From NCBI RefSeq assembly GCF_003255815.1, contig NC_037681.1, forward strand, positions 79,621,606 to 79,685,605: a stretch of 64,000 bases of DNA, in the 5' to 3' direction. The notes under the pieces are model-generated. The model saw only the letters and a list, made by a program, of their open reading frames with translations, made no database searches and was not told where the DNA came from. A program made the translations under genes and the position numbers. Positions 45,576 through 57,229 of the stretch are shown here, in pieces. The stretch comes from Theropithecus gelada (Eukaryota; Chordata; Mammalia; Primates; Cercopithecidae). Each line of letters starts with the position of its first letter. Within the stretch, counting starts at the first letter, position 1.

Positions 45576-47611
45576 GATCTAAATGATGTACAGAGGTAAG
45601 GGGGGAAAGACTAGCTCTTTGTCTTCCTGTGGTAATACATTCACCTGCTTCTGTCTCAGGGCTAGGATTCTTGACTTTCTTCTGCAGAACACTGAAACAT
45701 GCCTCCTCTTTCCTGGCTCCACCAAGCAGAGTTTGGGCTTCAAGAAGACTGAATGCATCTGTACAGAGCACAATCCCTTCTCCAAGAAGGAAACCACGGG
45801 GCTTATCAAGAAAGGTCTGTGCCTTCACTGTCAGGCATCCTCAGCCCTGCTGAAATATGAAATAAATGAGGTGGAGTTTAATTTTAGGGTCTACAAATTT
45901 GTAATGTGTTCATCATTCCTGATGCTATTTTACATGGCAGGCTGGGTTGTCAGACATGTTTTGTGAGGAGAGCTGCATTTGAGTTCTGGTTTAATGAAGC
46001 CTTTGCATGCACCCTCCCAGGTCCCTCCTCTAATCTCCACTTACCAGAGAAAGATACGCCACTTGTATGAGGGATTTTCACTATTGGAAATGCACATCTC
46101 TTTTGCTTTCCTAGGGGCATGCTCTTTGGGGGGGGATTTTCCCAAGCTGGACTGCAGGCTGACTTCCCAGCAGAGGGCGCACTGCCCCAGTGCCATGGCC
46201 CAGAGCAGTTTCCTCCTCTTCTGGGTGGACTTTCCTCCCCACTAGGCTGGTTAGGGCTGAGGAGGAATTGAGGAGAAATGAGCTTTCAGGAAAGGAGGAC
46301 ATGAAGATGAGATTAAGGGAGAAAATCAAATCTAATCATTTCAGATCTGAATCAGTGACTTTTAAAATGAAAGGTCTACTTGGCTACAGTTAATGACAGC
46401 TTTTCATAATTCTCAGCTATTGCAAAACTAACTTTTCTTTCTTAAAATTCTCTGAACCCTGCATTGTCCAGCATTTGTATCTTTCACTTTAATGAGCACT
46501 AAATAAGAATTACATAAAGAATTTTAATAATTCTCACTGGAAAGTTAATTAAGCAGCAAGAAGTCTTTGGAACTGTTACTCTTTCTGCCTTTTACAGACA
46601 AGTGCTTCCATGGCTTCCAAGGAAAGAGGTCACATTTATACATATATATAAAATGATGTGTGGGTTAGTAACTTTTTCCAGTAACAAATGACCTCCTTAA
46701 CGAGCTGAAATCGTGAAATGAAAATCCACCTTTTTGTGGCCCACTTTCCCTGAACTCTATTCTCCACTTTCCTCAGACTTCTTTGCACAGGAAATGAATT
46801 CCCTGTAACTTTGGGGGGGCTCGAATATGTTGATCTCAAGTTCTCCAAATTTTTTGTTCCTCTATAAATCATACGGGCATGACCCAGCCCAGTCATTCAT
46901 TTCAAATTTCTTTTTTCCTTTCTTTCTTTTTTTAAAAAACAGCTTCTGTTTTTTCTCATTTTTGATAGATCCTACCACAAACTTCAGCTAGAGTAAGTGC
47001 AGACGACCATAACACTATTCTCACATAGAGGGTATTTTATTAAGTCCAGCAGTTAAAAATGTACAAAGTTCCTTGTAATAATCCATTCATTCTGTTCTCG
47101 CCTGATTCTTGGAGTAAGCCTGCACAATTATTCAAATCCCAGCTTTTAGCTACAGCATACACCTCGCCATGGGGCTATGCCTCTGTAATCTTGCTTTGGT
47201 CTTGCATGTCAAATGGAATTAACTCCCATAAGAAATGTGTGCGAAGACAACCCAAAGTGTCTAATCCTGCTGCTGTCTTAAATTTCTGAAACTCTGAGCT
47301 GTCATCTTTTTCTGTTGCTTTGTTGAAGTTCTCACTTATGCTTCAGTCCATCCAAAGCTGAAGTTTAGGAAAATTTGCATTTTTATATATTTTTTTCAGT
47401 TATGCTCTCCCTTGGCCTTTTCACATGTTCTCTTTGTAGGAGGATTTTTTTTCTTCCTTCATATTTCAAGGCCATTTTGTACACAGTGGAATTGCAACAA
47501 GAGGTGAATTCACTTTTTCTTTTTTTCTTTTTTACCCCTGGAAGTATACAAGTTGATACACAGACAACACCAGTTGAAGATTCGCAAACCACATCCAAAC
47601 AGATATGTGAG
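45576..47611. other. Unique DNA with CTCF-like motif
   Basis: No repeat I can name with confidence. The 127-codon plus-strand open frame at 45583-45966 lacks recognisable motifs and is overlapped by frames on both strands. A strong CTCF-type word lies at 46167-46180. Confidence 0.5.
46167..46180 (+). promoter_or_regulatory. CTCF-like binding motif
   Basis: CCAGCAGAGGGCGC matches the core of the CTCF recognition motif (CCASYAGRKGGCR type) at every core position I can check by eye. It lies in a locally GC-richer, repeat-free stretch (46100-46260). Orientation is forward as written. Occupancy cannot be judged from sequence. Confidence 0.6.
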
Positions 47612-47613
47612 GG

Positions 47614-47671
<58 letters not shown>
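47612..47671 (+). repeat. Composite (GT)n-(GA)n microsatellite
   Basis: About 18 GT units with one GC interruption (47612-47648), then about 11 GA units (47649-47671). Third composite of this kind in the window. Confidence 0.98.
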
Positions 47672-47672
<1 letters not shown>

Positions 47673-50464
47673 GTGTCTCTGAAGGTTGTATGAGAAAGGG
47701 GAGAGAAGAAATAATGATATCATTATTACCATACCTTAACCACTCAACCTAGCTAATCAGAAAAACTAATTCTGTCTCAATTGAATCTCAAACTGCATCA
47801 TCTCCCTCATGAATAAAATGCTTGGTGAAATGAGCTTGGTTAGGTTACTCTACTTGTATGTTGTATTAAGAGTAGATTAGCTTGATGAGTAATTTTATAC
47901 TTTCTTCCTTCTCTAGGGGGCATACTGTTTAAAGATCTTGAATGCTGGGACAGTCCTCTTCTTCTTCACCAGATCCTGTATTCCACTTAATCACCTCCTG
48001 CGAATTCCTAGACATGAGGAATCTAGATGAAGACTTAGTATTCAGAATGCAATGCAAGCACTTAATAAATATATGTTGAATTCCTACGAATAAGGACAGT
48101 GTGTTAGCTGTTAGCTAGAGCATACACTTCATCTCTTTCTTTCTGGGTGACTTATCTTGTTGCCTCAATTTACAAATTGTATCATTCCATCTGGAAATGA
48201 AATCTGGCCAGGTTTTAGTGAACTTCCCTCACAGCCTGTGTGTTCAGTCCGATCATCACACATGGTACATATTTTTAAATCACCAGTTATTCAGCATTGT
48301 GGGTTCCTTGAGGTGTCTCAACTAAGTGAGGTGTGGAAGGGTAAAATTGTAACTTGGTGTGGTAGATATTTAATAAGTGGTAAACCGCAGCATTCTCCAT
48401 TTGAAAGCTAATTAAGGCCACTAGCTGACCGTGGTTGTGCAGAAAACATATTCATGGTTTAACCATGGAAACAGTCATAACAGCGCTCAGCTAAAAATAA
48501 TGGGCTTAAGAGACATTTTCACTGATCACTCTTCAGTGCTTATTTATTTATTTATGTATTTATTTTAAGTATAAGAGTTGTCACATTTTTTAGGAAATAC
48601 CCAGCAGCACTAGCTCATTTTGATACTTTAAAGTTTGACTTGTTCCATCATAGATACTAATATGAGGAGTGATGTTAGGGGACAGCTGCGAGACCAAATT
48701 GTATTTTTTAATGCTGTATGCAGGAATGTCTCAAAAGATAATCATCCCTTATGCTCTCTTGAATCTCTTTCCTTGTTAATACTGGCCTTTAATATGTGAT
48801 GTGATGACTTTTTGTCACAAGAGAAGTTAACCCTCTAACACCTATTAACTTATTTTATCTAAATTGAGTTTGTGTTTGTTGAAGAGACCTCCTTTACTGA
48901 CAGATGATATAATATGAATTGTGTTTCTGTGTGCTCACTGTTTCTTCACAATAAGAGTACTGTAATATAACCATATATTTTATTGTGCAATATATTACTT
49001 TGGCTAATAGGATTGAAAAAACACATCAAATGTAAATATTTTTTCAGCATCTGGATGGTGAAGTTAGATTGTCTTATCAAATATCGTAATGCTCTTCTGG
49101 GATCCAGCAACATTTAGTGTCACTGAAATAGGGGATAGCAGAGTATCAGGCAGATGTGATGAAAGCATGACCAAGGTAAAGGGATCTCAAGGAGGCTGAA
49201 ATGATCTGGGGGCATTGGTAGGCTGGTTGATTGCAAGTTGGTTGTAACTGAACAATAAGAATTCTGTTTGAAATCACTTTGGGGAGTGACCACACAGTAA
49301 TCTTGGTCCATGATCATTTCAATTAATTTTAAATTAATTTCATTTAATTTGTCTTACTGACATCGAACCATATTGAGACCACATATTACAAGAATTTACT
49401 TCCTATTCTCCCATTCATCCACACAGCAATGGGTCTCTAAGCACATCTCTGGGAGAATTTTGAGCTCAACTGACACTTCAACATTGGCAGGATTTGGTAG
49501 AGAAAACAAATTGGTGCAATGAGACATGTATTTTCCACACCTTCCAAGAGCTAGACCTCATATCCTGCATATGCCATCATTTAACCAAATAGAGATAGAA
49601 TCATGGTCCAAGAGCCATAGGAATTCAGATCTAGGTTTAGAACATTTTCCCACTTAACCTGGCCATATCTGCAGCAGACTATGTTAAACAGAACTGACCT
49701 AGAACTGTCATCCCTACAAATTCTCACTTATGGCTCTTTTTAGGCTAAGACTAGATGACAAACATTGATCTCTCCCGGTATCGGTTGAGTTTCTCAGGCT
49801 CCACTTTTCTCACTGGCTACTTTAAATGAATACCATTTTTGCTGGTTTTCCTCCTTCCCACTCTCCTTTCATTTTCGTTATTTGTTCTAATTTAATTTGA
49901 AATGCCCAGCATCTGACTGTAATCAGGTAAGGGGACTCAGGAGACTTCCAGCAAGAGCAGGTCTTCTGAAAAGGGTCTTTTGGACACAACAGAATGAGCC
50001 TTTATTTATTATCTCAGGGATAACAAAATAGGGAGTGAGCAAGACTGCGCGGCAGCTGTCCTTTCAAGCAGCAGCTAACTTGGTGGAACGCTCCAGTCCC
50101 CAGGGTGTGAACAGACCGCCCCTTGGCTGAAAGTCATCCCGCTGTCCCTGGCTGCTGGTTCTCTAGGCCAACACAAACAAGCATAACAAAACATGCAGGG
50201 AAAGTGTCAACAGAAACCCGTTTTCTAGGAACCTGGCTTTTGGAAATGAACTGGATTTGCAGTCCATACAAAGGCTTGGCAAGGTTTCACTGGCCATGGC
50301 CACACACCTCACACTGTGACTCCTATCCATCAGGTGGGACGTTTGGCTTATTAAGCACATGTGCTCTATTTCATCTGTGATCCTCCAGAGAAAGGCCTTG
50401 GTTTCCCCACGTACCAAATGAAGATTATTGGGGAGGAACAAACACTGAAATTTGCAAAGGATCT
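47672..50464. other. Unique DNA with L2 end and possible regulatory island
   Basis: 48030-48085 ('agcacttaataaatatatg', 'ttgaattcc') looks like the sense 3' end of L2. 48375-48530 is a repeat-free island with RUNX-, MEF2- and homeodomain-like words (see findings). 50040-50180 is a short GC-richer patch. No supported gene. Confidence 0.5.
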
Positions 50465-50600
50465 CCTGGCTTTAAATTCTTGTTTTATAACCTGAGAAAA
50501 TCACTCTCTCTAACCCTCAGTTTCTTCATTAATAAACTGGGGATAACAATATTTTCCTTTATAATCATGGTGACCAAATAAAAGAGAGAGATGTGTTATC
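50465..50600 (+). repeat. MIR SINE fragment
   Basis: Sense MIR core: 'ataacctgagaaaatcactc', 'taaccctcagtttcttcatt' and 'aataaactggggataacaat'. Confidence 0.65.
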
Positions 50601-51540
50601 ATTGAGAAAAATATCATAATATTTAGACCAAGGTTAAGTTTGGTGTGGAGAGCCAATGAAAGCACAGATGTGAAAATGCTTGAGAATTGGAAAAGTACTA
50701 TAGACATAAAATACATGATTATTGTTATTATCTTCAAGGAATTTAGTCATTTTTCTCCATAACAGAAAAAAACGTGGTGATCCTTATCCCTACATTTATG
50801 CCTGGATCTATCACATCTAGAAGGTCTTCTGCCTCACACGGGGAGACAGCCCACACACATCTGTCCCTTCATTTCACAGAAGTGTAGCAGATAGCTCAGT
50901 TACAGACTAGGTAAGACTGCATTGTCCAGAGACTTTCATGGCACAGAACTTACAGATATACAATGATCTTGGGTATTTAATATTCATGTGTTGTGAGTTC
51001 CCAGGAAGGGTTGAGAAAAGGTAAAAAAAACCATGCTAGTCCATGGTTCAGTTCCTGCAAGAGAAAAGCATGATGAAATGGGATACTGAGAGCTCTGACC
51101 TATCAGATCTTACCCAATGTCCAGCTATATGATTTCTTTCAGGATGTGGAGACATTGGCTTTTCTATAGTTAGTTGCCAAATTAATTTTTGGTCAATACA
51201 GATGCTTTATCCTGCCACATACATCTTCCTAAGAACATGTGTGTGTAAAGGAGACAACAAGACTCTTTAGGAATTAGGAAATAGAGGTAAGTCAGAGAAA
51301 GAAAATAATGAAAAAGAATGATAAAACTATGGCTCAGGCATGTTCGTCTTTTTATTTCTAGCACTTAAGCCAGGACCTGATTCTTTGTGGAATGTTGCAC
51401 GATTGAAAATAATTGTGGAAGACTGTGACTGTGTCGTCTGTTTTTAAAGTAACACTCCACTCCCTTGAACCTATACAGAACCTATTGCAGTACCTTATAC
51501 AGGGTGAACACACAATACTTTGTGGTACGAGAAGGAACTT
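50601..51540. other. Unassigned non-coding DNA
   Basis: No gene or named repeat. Confidence 0.5.
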
Positions 51541-51699
51541 ACAGCTGGGCGTGGTGGTGTGCCTGTAGTCCCAGCTCCTCAGGAGGCTGAGAAGGGAGGA
51601 TGGCTTGAGCCCAGGACTTAGAGGCTGCCGTGAGCTATGATTTCACCACGGCACTCCAGCCTGGGTGTCAGAGTAGGACCCTGTCTCTAAACAAAACAA
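51541..51699 (+). mobile_element. Free right Alu monomer (FRAM)
   Basis: Single monomer: 'cagctgggcgtggtggtgtg', 'gaggatggcttgagccc', 'gtgagctatgatttcacc', 'ctgggtgtcagagtagg' and an ACAAAACAAA tail. Perfect 9-bp target duplication AAGGAACTT at 51532-51540 and 51700-51708. Confidence 0.92.
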
Positions 51700-52014
51700 A
51701 AGGAACTTGCCAGAACGTGTGACACCCACCCTTAAAGTAATGAAAGGCCCTGGAAGTGTTGAGAACATCTAGAAGATGGGCAGAATATAACGGGGTATGC
51801 TTCTGGCAGCCTGTGGAGTAACCAGCACAGCGAGCCTCTTTTCAATGCAAAAGAAGGAATGTCAGGGACCTAAGCTGAGGCCCAGAAGTCAATTGACTTA
51901 CCTGGCATCCAGGAACATTTTCCAATTGCTTTCGTAACACACGTCCACAAGCATCTGTGTGTATAAGCGGCAGTTAAGGGGGTGCGCCAGAGAATGGGGA
52001 GGCAGAAAGTAGGA
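51700..52014. other. Unassigned non-coding DNA
   Basis: No gene or named repeat. Confidence 0.5.
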
Positions 52015-52160
52015 GTTACATAAGCTCTGTGAGCCTCTGTGTCCTCATCTGTCAAATGGGCTAGAGCTTCATGAATCCCACAGCTATGAGGAATGAGTGG
52101 GATAATGTAGATCAAACCTCATCCAGTGTCTGGCTCAGAGGAAGCACTCAATTAAAAGGG
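52015..52160 (+). repeat. MIR SINE fragment
   Basis: Sense MIR: 'gtgagcctctgtgtcctcat', 'ctgtcaaatgggctagagc', 'aatgagtgggataatgtag', 'catccagtgtctggctcag' and 'aggaagcactcaattaaaa'. Confidence 0.83.
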
Positions 52161-53779
52161 AGCAATTTTTATTAGAAGGAAACGCATAACTCTCATCTTT
52201 GGAGAAGCCCTTTCTCTCTCCTTGCCTCCTCTTTCAAGCCTTTGAGGCACCTCAGTAGTAATTGGCTGCTAGGACTTGGAATCTATCTGTGAAGAAACAG
52301 TGTTTGTGAAAGGCCTCTAAGGTGATGGTGTGAGGCATTTATTTGAGATCTAAGGCAACGTAAGTTGCCTCTGGTGCTTATTGACTATTTCTAGCTGGAG
52401 GCATAGAAATACACAGGCACTAAAGGGTGAGTTACTGTTGGATGCTCCTCTCTGGACCAGCAGGGACTTGGAAAGCTCTTGGAGGATGTAGCGTCTTGCA
52501 TCAATCACCAGTGACCCCTCTGGCTGAATATGTACAGGCAGAAAGAGGCTCCTAAATTAGCCTCTGTTCTCCTTAGCTAGATGGATGGAAGATGAAATGC
52601 AGTCCCTGGAGGAGGAGGAAGTGTATGTGGTGGAGGATTGAACTGTACCCTGGAAAGCAGTTGGGGTTTAGATTCCTCCTTTCCAAAACAAATCGGAAAT
52701 GTCTTTATTTTCTACGGGCCCATTAAAGTATATATATTTAATACATTGACATCGTGGGAGATGAGAAAAAGAAAGGAAGGGATGGAGAGAGAAGAGAATG
52801 GTCAAGAAAAATAATGCCCAAAACTACTTGTTCGACAAATGAATTAAAATGGAGCAAAGGTGGCTTAGGACTAACTCCAGCATTTTTTAAAAGTGTATGT
52901 TGAGTAGGATTCATGCTGGGAGCAGAGGTGTGAGGTGTGGTATCAAGCCTGCTGATCCATTTTAAATACCTTCCAGAAAAAATTTCAGGTGCTTATGAAA
53001 ACTTTCATTGAGCATTAATTCACCTAAGAATGCTAAAGATCTGGCTAAACCCCATAAAAGCTAGAAGTCATAGAAAAGGTGCTCTTCCAGGGTATGCTAA
53101 TGGTACTCTAGAAATAATGCTTCTGTTTTTGAGAATCGTTAGCATATATCCAGGGATTCTTCTACTTCCTCCTCCCTAATTGTAATTTCTCCTTTGGTCA
53201 AAAACAACAACAACAGCAACAACAACAACAACAAAACCAGAAGACAAGCAAAGAACTCCACAAGTAAAAGCATACCTTCGTGCCTCACATTTTCTAGCTT
53301 TTCTTTATGGTCCAATGACAATCATTTTAATGCCTGTTTGAGAGCCACCAGTACTCAAAAAGCCTGGCAAGAAAATAGTAAATCTGTGAACTCAAGATTA
53401 TTTCCCATGGTAAGAATTTTTCTTTGCTTCCTTTCTGTAAGGCCTAAGACCAGTACATTGAATCCCAGTCCAGATGGATGTGTTACATAACCACAACCAG
53501 GCAAGTGCGGTCATCCCAGAGCTGACTGAGCCACAAAGGTGGATCACTCAATACAAGCCTGACCCTGTTGCTGCCAAAGTAAATCCAGAAGGCTCGGTAC
53601 ACATCTGTTCATGCACAAATAGGTCATCACCATACACGCTTGAGCTGTGAAGAGCTAGGAGAAGGATTTCTTTCTTAGAGTTACCAAGCCTTCTCAGTGT
53701 TAGTTCACTTGAGGGGGACAGCATGTGAGCCTCAGGGGCTTGTGGTGTTTTGGATACACTTGAGGATTCCCTTCCTAAT
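52161..53779. other. Unassigned non-coding DNA with (CAA)n
   Basis: Contains a (CAA)n run with one CAG interruption at 53203-53236. The open frames across it (poly-Asn or poly-Leu) are repeat artefacts. No supported gene. Confidence 0.6.
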
Positions 53780-54045
53780 CATAATAATTAGCATTTATGG
53801 GGCACTTGGTAAGTGCCAGATGCTGTTGAATGCACTTCGCTTATATTAACACGTTGAAATCTGTCAGGAACACTATGAAATAGATTCTTTTATAATCCTC
53901 ATTTTATAATAAAGAATTTAAGGCAAAAAGAGGTCAAGTGCTTTCTCCAAGATCGTAGAACTACCAAGTAGTAGGGGTGGGATTTGAACCTAGTCTGTCT
54001 GACTCCCCAGTATATGCTTTTAACCATTATAGCATAGTTTTCTGG
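53780..54045 (-). repeat. MIR SINE, near full length
   Basis: Antisense MIR covering nearly the whole element: 'ataattagcatttatggggc', 'gtgccagatgctgttgaatg', 'ttataatcctcattttat', 'aagaggtcaagtgctttctc', 'agtagtaggggtgggatttg' and 'aacctagtctgtctgactcc', ending in the tRNA-like part 'ttaaccattatagcatag'. Confidence 0.9.
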
Positions 54046-55128
54046 CCTAGGCATACACTGAAGAGACTGGAAAATGAAGATGCACTATTTGTCAAGGTAT
54101 TATATCCCTTTAACCTGGTGGGGGCAGGTAGGGTTTCTAAGGAGATCTGAATTTATAGTCTTAGACTTTCTTGTCTTCTGGGATCTCAATATCCTCTCTC
54201 TCAAACAAATACACAAAGGAACAAAAAACCCAAGTAAGCTGTAGACACAGTTTGCAGATTTAAATGTTTCCTAATTAAGAACCACTTCTAGCACAGCTCT
54301 TAGCAATATAGGTACAAGAGGTGGCCGTAGGGTTCACACCGGGAAGACCAGTAGCTCTGAGGTAATTTTGGCAATTGTGAAGGAGGTCCATTGCACTCAG
54401 CAGCAGTAAATGGCACAGAAAAATGTCAACCTGAAGGGGTGTACCATGTTGCCTAAGGCGTGGAATTGAATTTATAAAATTGCGAGCATTCAATAATGTC
54501 ACATAAGGACTCCATTTGCTTCTGTTTGCAAATTCATTCAGGAAGGACTTCAAAATTTATGTTATGAGAAAATACAACATAGTTCCTCCACTTACAGTTT
54601 CCTCCCCCTCTTCTCCCACCCCTTTCTCTTCCACCACCAATACTACCATGCATTTTTAAAGTCCTTTAAAGTTTTCAAAGTGCTTTCATATACATACTTC
54701 ATTCTTTATGTCAGGTCAGGGCAAAATTTTATTGCATTTGGCCAAAGGCCATTTTGAAATTTTGAGAGAATAAAGGAGATACGATGTGATCTTTGAAATA
54801 AAGGGATTAAAACAGAGCAAAGTAAAAAGGATTTATGAGTAAAAAAAAAAAAGTAAAAAAAATATAAAAATCATATTTTAGAGTTGAACTGGAAAAGGAC
54901 TGACTGACCAAATACTTCACATATTTTGCAAAACAGTTGGAGTGTAGACAAAAACAACTGGAAGAGGTACACAAATTATTTTAAAATAACATTTATCCAG
55001 CTTTGATTTTAAAATGCTAAATACATGCTCATCACAGAAAAATTAAAGTCAAAAGTTGAAAATATAAACATCCATAATATCAGTATGCATTCAAAAACAT
55101 GATTATGTTTAGAGTTACAATCCTCTAG

Positions 55129-55164
<36 letters not shown>

Positions 55165-57229
55165 CAGAGTTGTAAATTGTTTTATGCTGCACTCAGATAT
55201 GCAGAAAATAAATGCTGCCCTGTAATTTATAAAAACTGTGACCTGGCCCATGCACTACTACTTTACTAAACTGCAAAAACAACTTATTGTCCTTTGGCAA
55301 CATTTTAGTCTCTTCTGCTTTGTAAGTCTCCTTTCACTTTAACTTTCAGTCCATTCAAAGTTATGATGGTTTATAGAGGCATCTTTCAAAGATTTAATCT
55401 CGTTAGGAAAATGCTTAGTGGTTCAGATTGCTCTCCTAGCCCACTTTTCCCTTTCTCAAGATGGTGCCCTGCTGTCTGAGAGATAGGGCTGTAGCTACCA
55501 GAGACTTAAACTTAGAGTGGATTACAAAAAGACTAAAAAGTCCACACTCATGTGATGACTAATGCCAAAAAACTCCCTTCCTCCAGAGTGCACCTTGTGG
55601 GGCACATTTATGTGAGCACAACCTGCTCAACCCTAAGCCACATCCCTTGTTCTGTCTCCATGATGGGAGAAGAGGATGCTTAGGTCCATGTCCTGCCTCT
55701 GACCCTGGGGTTTCTCTGTAGCAAGGTCTCTCCTCTGCCTGGCTGTTCTTTGCTCCACAGGCATTAACAGTAGGTTTGACTGGGGACCTGCTGGCCCATT
55801 GTGTGGTCAGTACTCTCAGATAATACCCAGATGCCTCTGATTCATCTCAGTTTTTGCTGATGTGTTTTGTGTCTCTGCCATGTAGTGGCAGACAATCTTT
55901 AACAGTCTTCCCAGAGTGTTTGGTGAGGAGGCCCTTTGCCATTTATCATAGGGGGCTGGTCCCCTACCAAACCCCCGACACTTAGCCTCTCCTAAATCCT
56001 CTCTTTGAGGGGTATAAAGAAATTTCCTAATCTTGCCCATGCCACATGGGAAGTGAGGTCAGTCTACAGAATATAAATTCTGCACCTTCCTCTTCCTAGC
56101 TGGGTGGCGTCACTGGGTTCTTTTTATGTGACCATCCCACGTTGTGTATCTGTTAAGATCATTTCAACTCCTGCCAGAATGAGAGCTGTTAAATTAATGG
56201 AGGATCAAAGGATCAATGGAAGAGATTTGAAGAAACTTTTCTAAAATGTATAATGTGTATTTTGTATCTTGTCCCAAGTTCACACTTTTTCTTTATGAAG
56301 AATTTGAGCCTCTGTAGAAGTGTTTTAGTGCTGCTGCACCTCTTAAGTCCAGAAAAATTTTCAAGAGAATTCTATGGCTCAGTGATTTTGACACTTACTA
56401 ACTTTTTATTTGCTATCTAGAACGACCTTTAGTGAAAATCAACAGGTGGACATACAGAACCAATTTTAGAGATGATTTCTATAGCTGATGGAATGTTTAT
56501 GTCTCCACTGAAATTCACACTTATTTATTTTTTTTTTTAAATAATAAGTTCTCACACTTTTACAAAAGAGACTGAACAATACCATGCAAAGTGAAACAGC
56601 AGAATCTTCAACATTGTGCAGATAAGAGGTTTTCCTCCGGTTAATTAAAGGAGCAAGAGTTATGGAACTTTATAGCCATGTATGTAACAATACAGGTTAC
56701 TTTCAACGAGGCAATTTAAGGTATTTTTCTCCTCCCTATTTATTTTCACCTACATTTTATTTTCTTGCACACACAAAAAAAACAAAGATGACTATAAAGA
56801 CCCAAAGGAAGAGAGTAGAAAATAACAATTATGAAGTGTGGTGATGATTTAAAATACTAAAAATAAAAAAGAGGATATCATGGCATCTACCTATGTGTAC
56901 CTTTCTTTGATTTGTCTTTGGCTTCAGTCAGCAGAATCATGAAACTATTTATAGTTTGTCTGTTAGAATTTGTGGTTGGGAGGGAATTGTCTATGACGTT
57001 TTATAATTTATATCTAAGTTAATTTTAAAAATGGTAGAGTCCTTATTAATGTGTCCCTTGAAAGAAAAGTTGTCTAGATCACAAGCTCTCCTACTAAAAT
57101 TGTCTTTTTCACCAAAGACATATACATATATGAGAAACAAGTTCCTTTTAGGAAATATTAGAATAAGATTTTCTACTAGAAAGTTGCATTCGCATAGGCC
57201 TCCTGGACAGCAGGAAGAATAACTGGAGT
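54046..57229. other. Unassigned non-coding DNA
   Basis: Holds an (AC)n microsatellite at 55133-55163 and an A tract at 54841-54852. No gene and no confidently named repeat. The stretch 55420-56060 is less AT-rich and may contain an old unclassified repeat. Confidence 0.5.

Noticed and set aside
45583..45966. 127-codon open frame
   Set aside because: No recognisable motif, overlapping frames on both strands, and no other sign of a gene.
46575..46640. Acceptor-like CTTTTACAG followed by an open stretch
   Set aside because: No matching donor or coding feature; such acceptors occur frequently by chance.
53139..53490. Poly-Leu and poly-Asn frames
   Set aside because: Translation of a CAA repeat.
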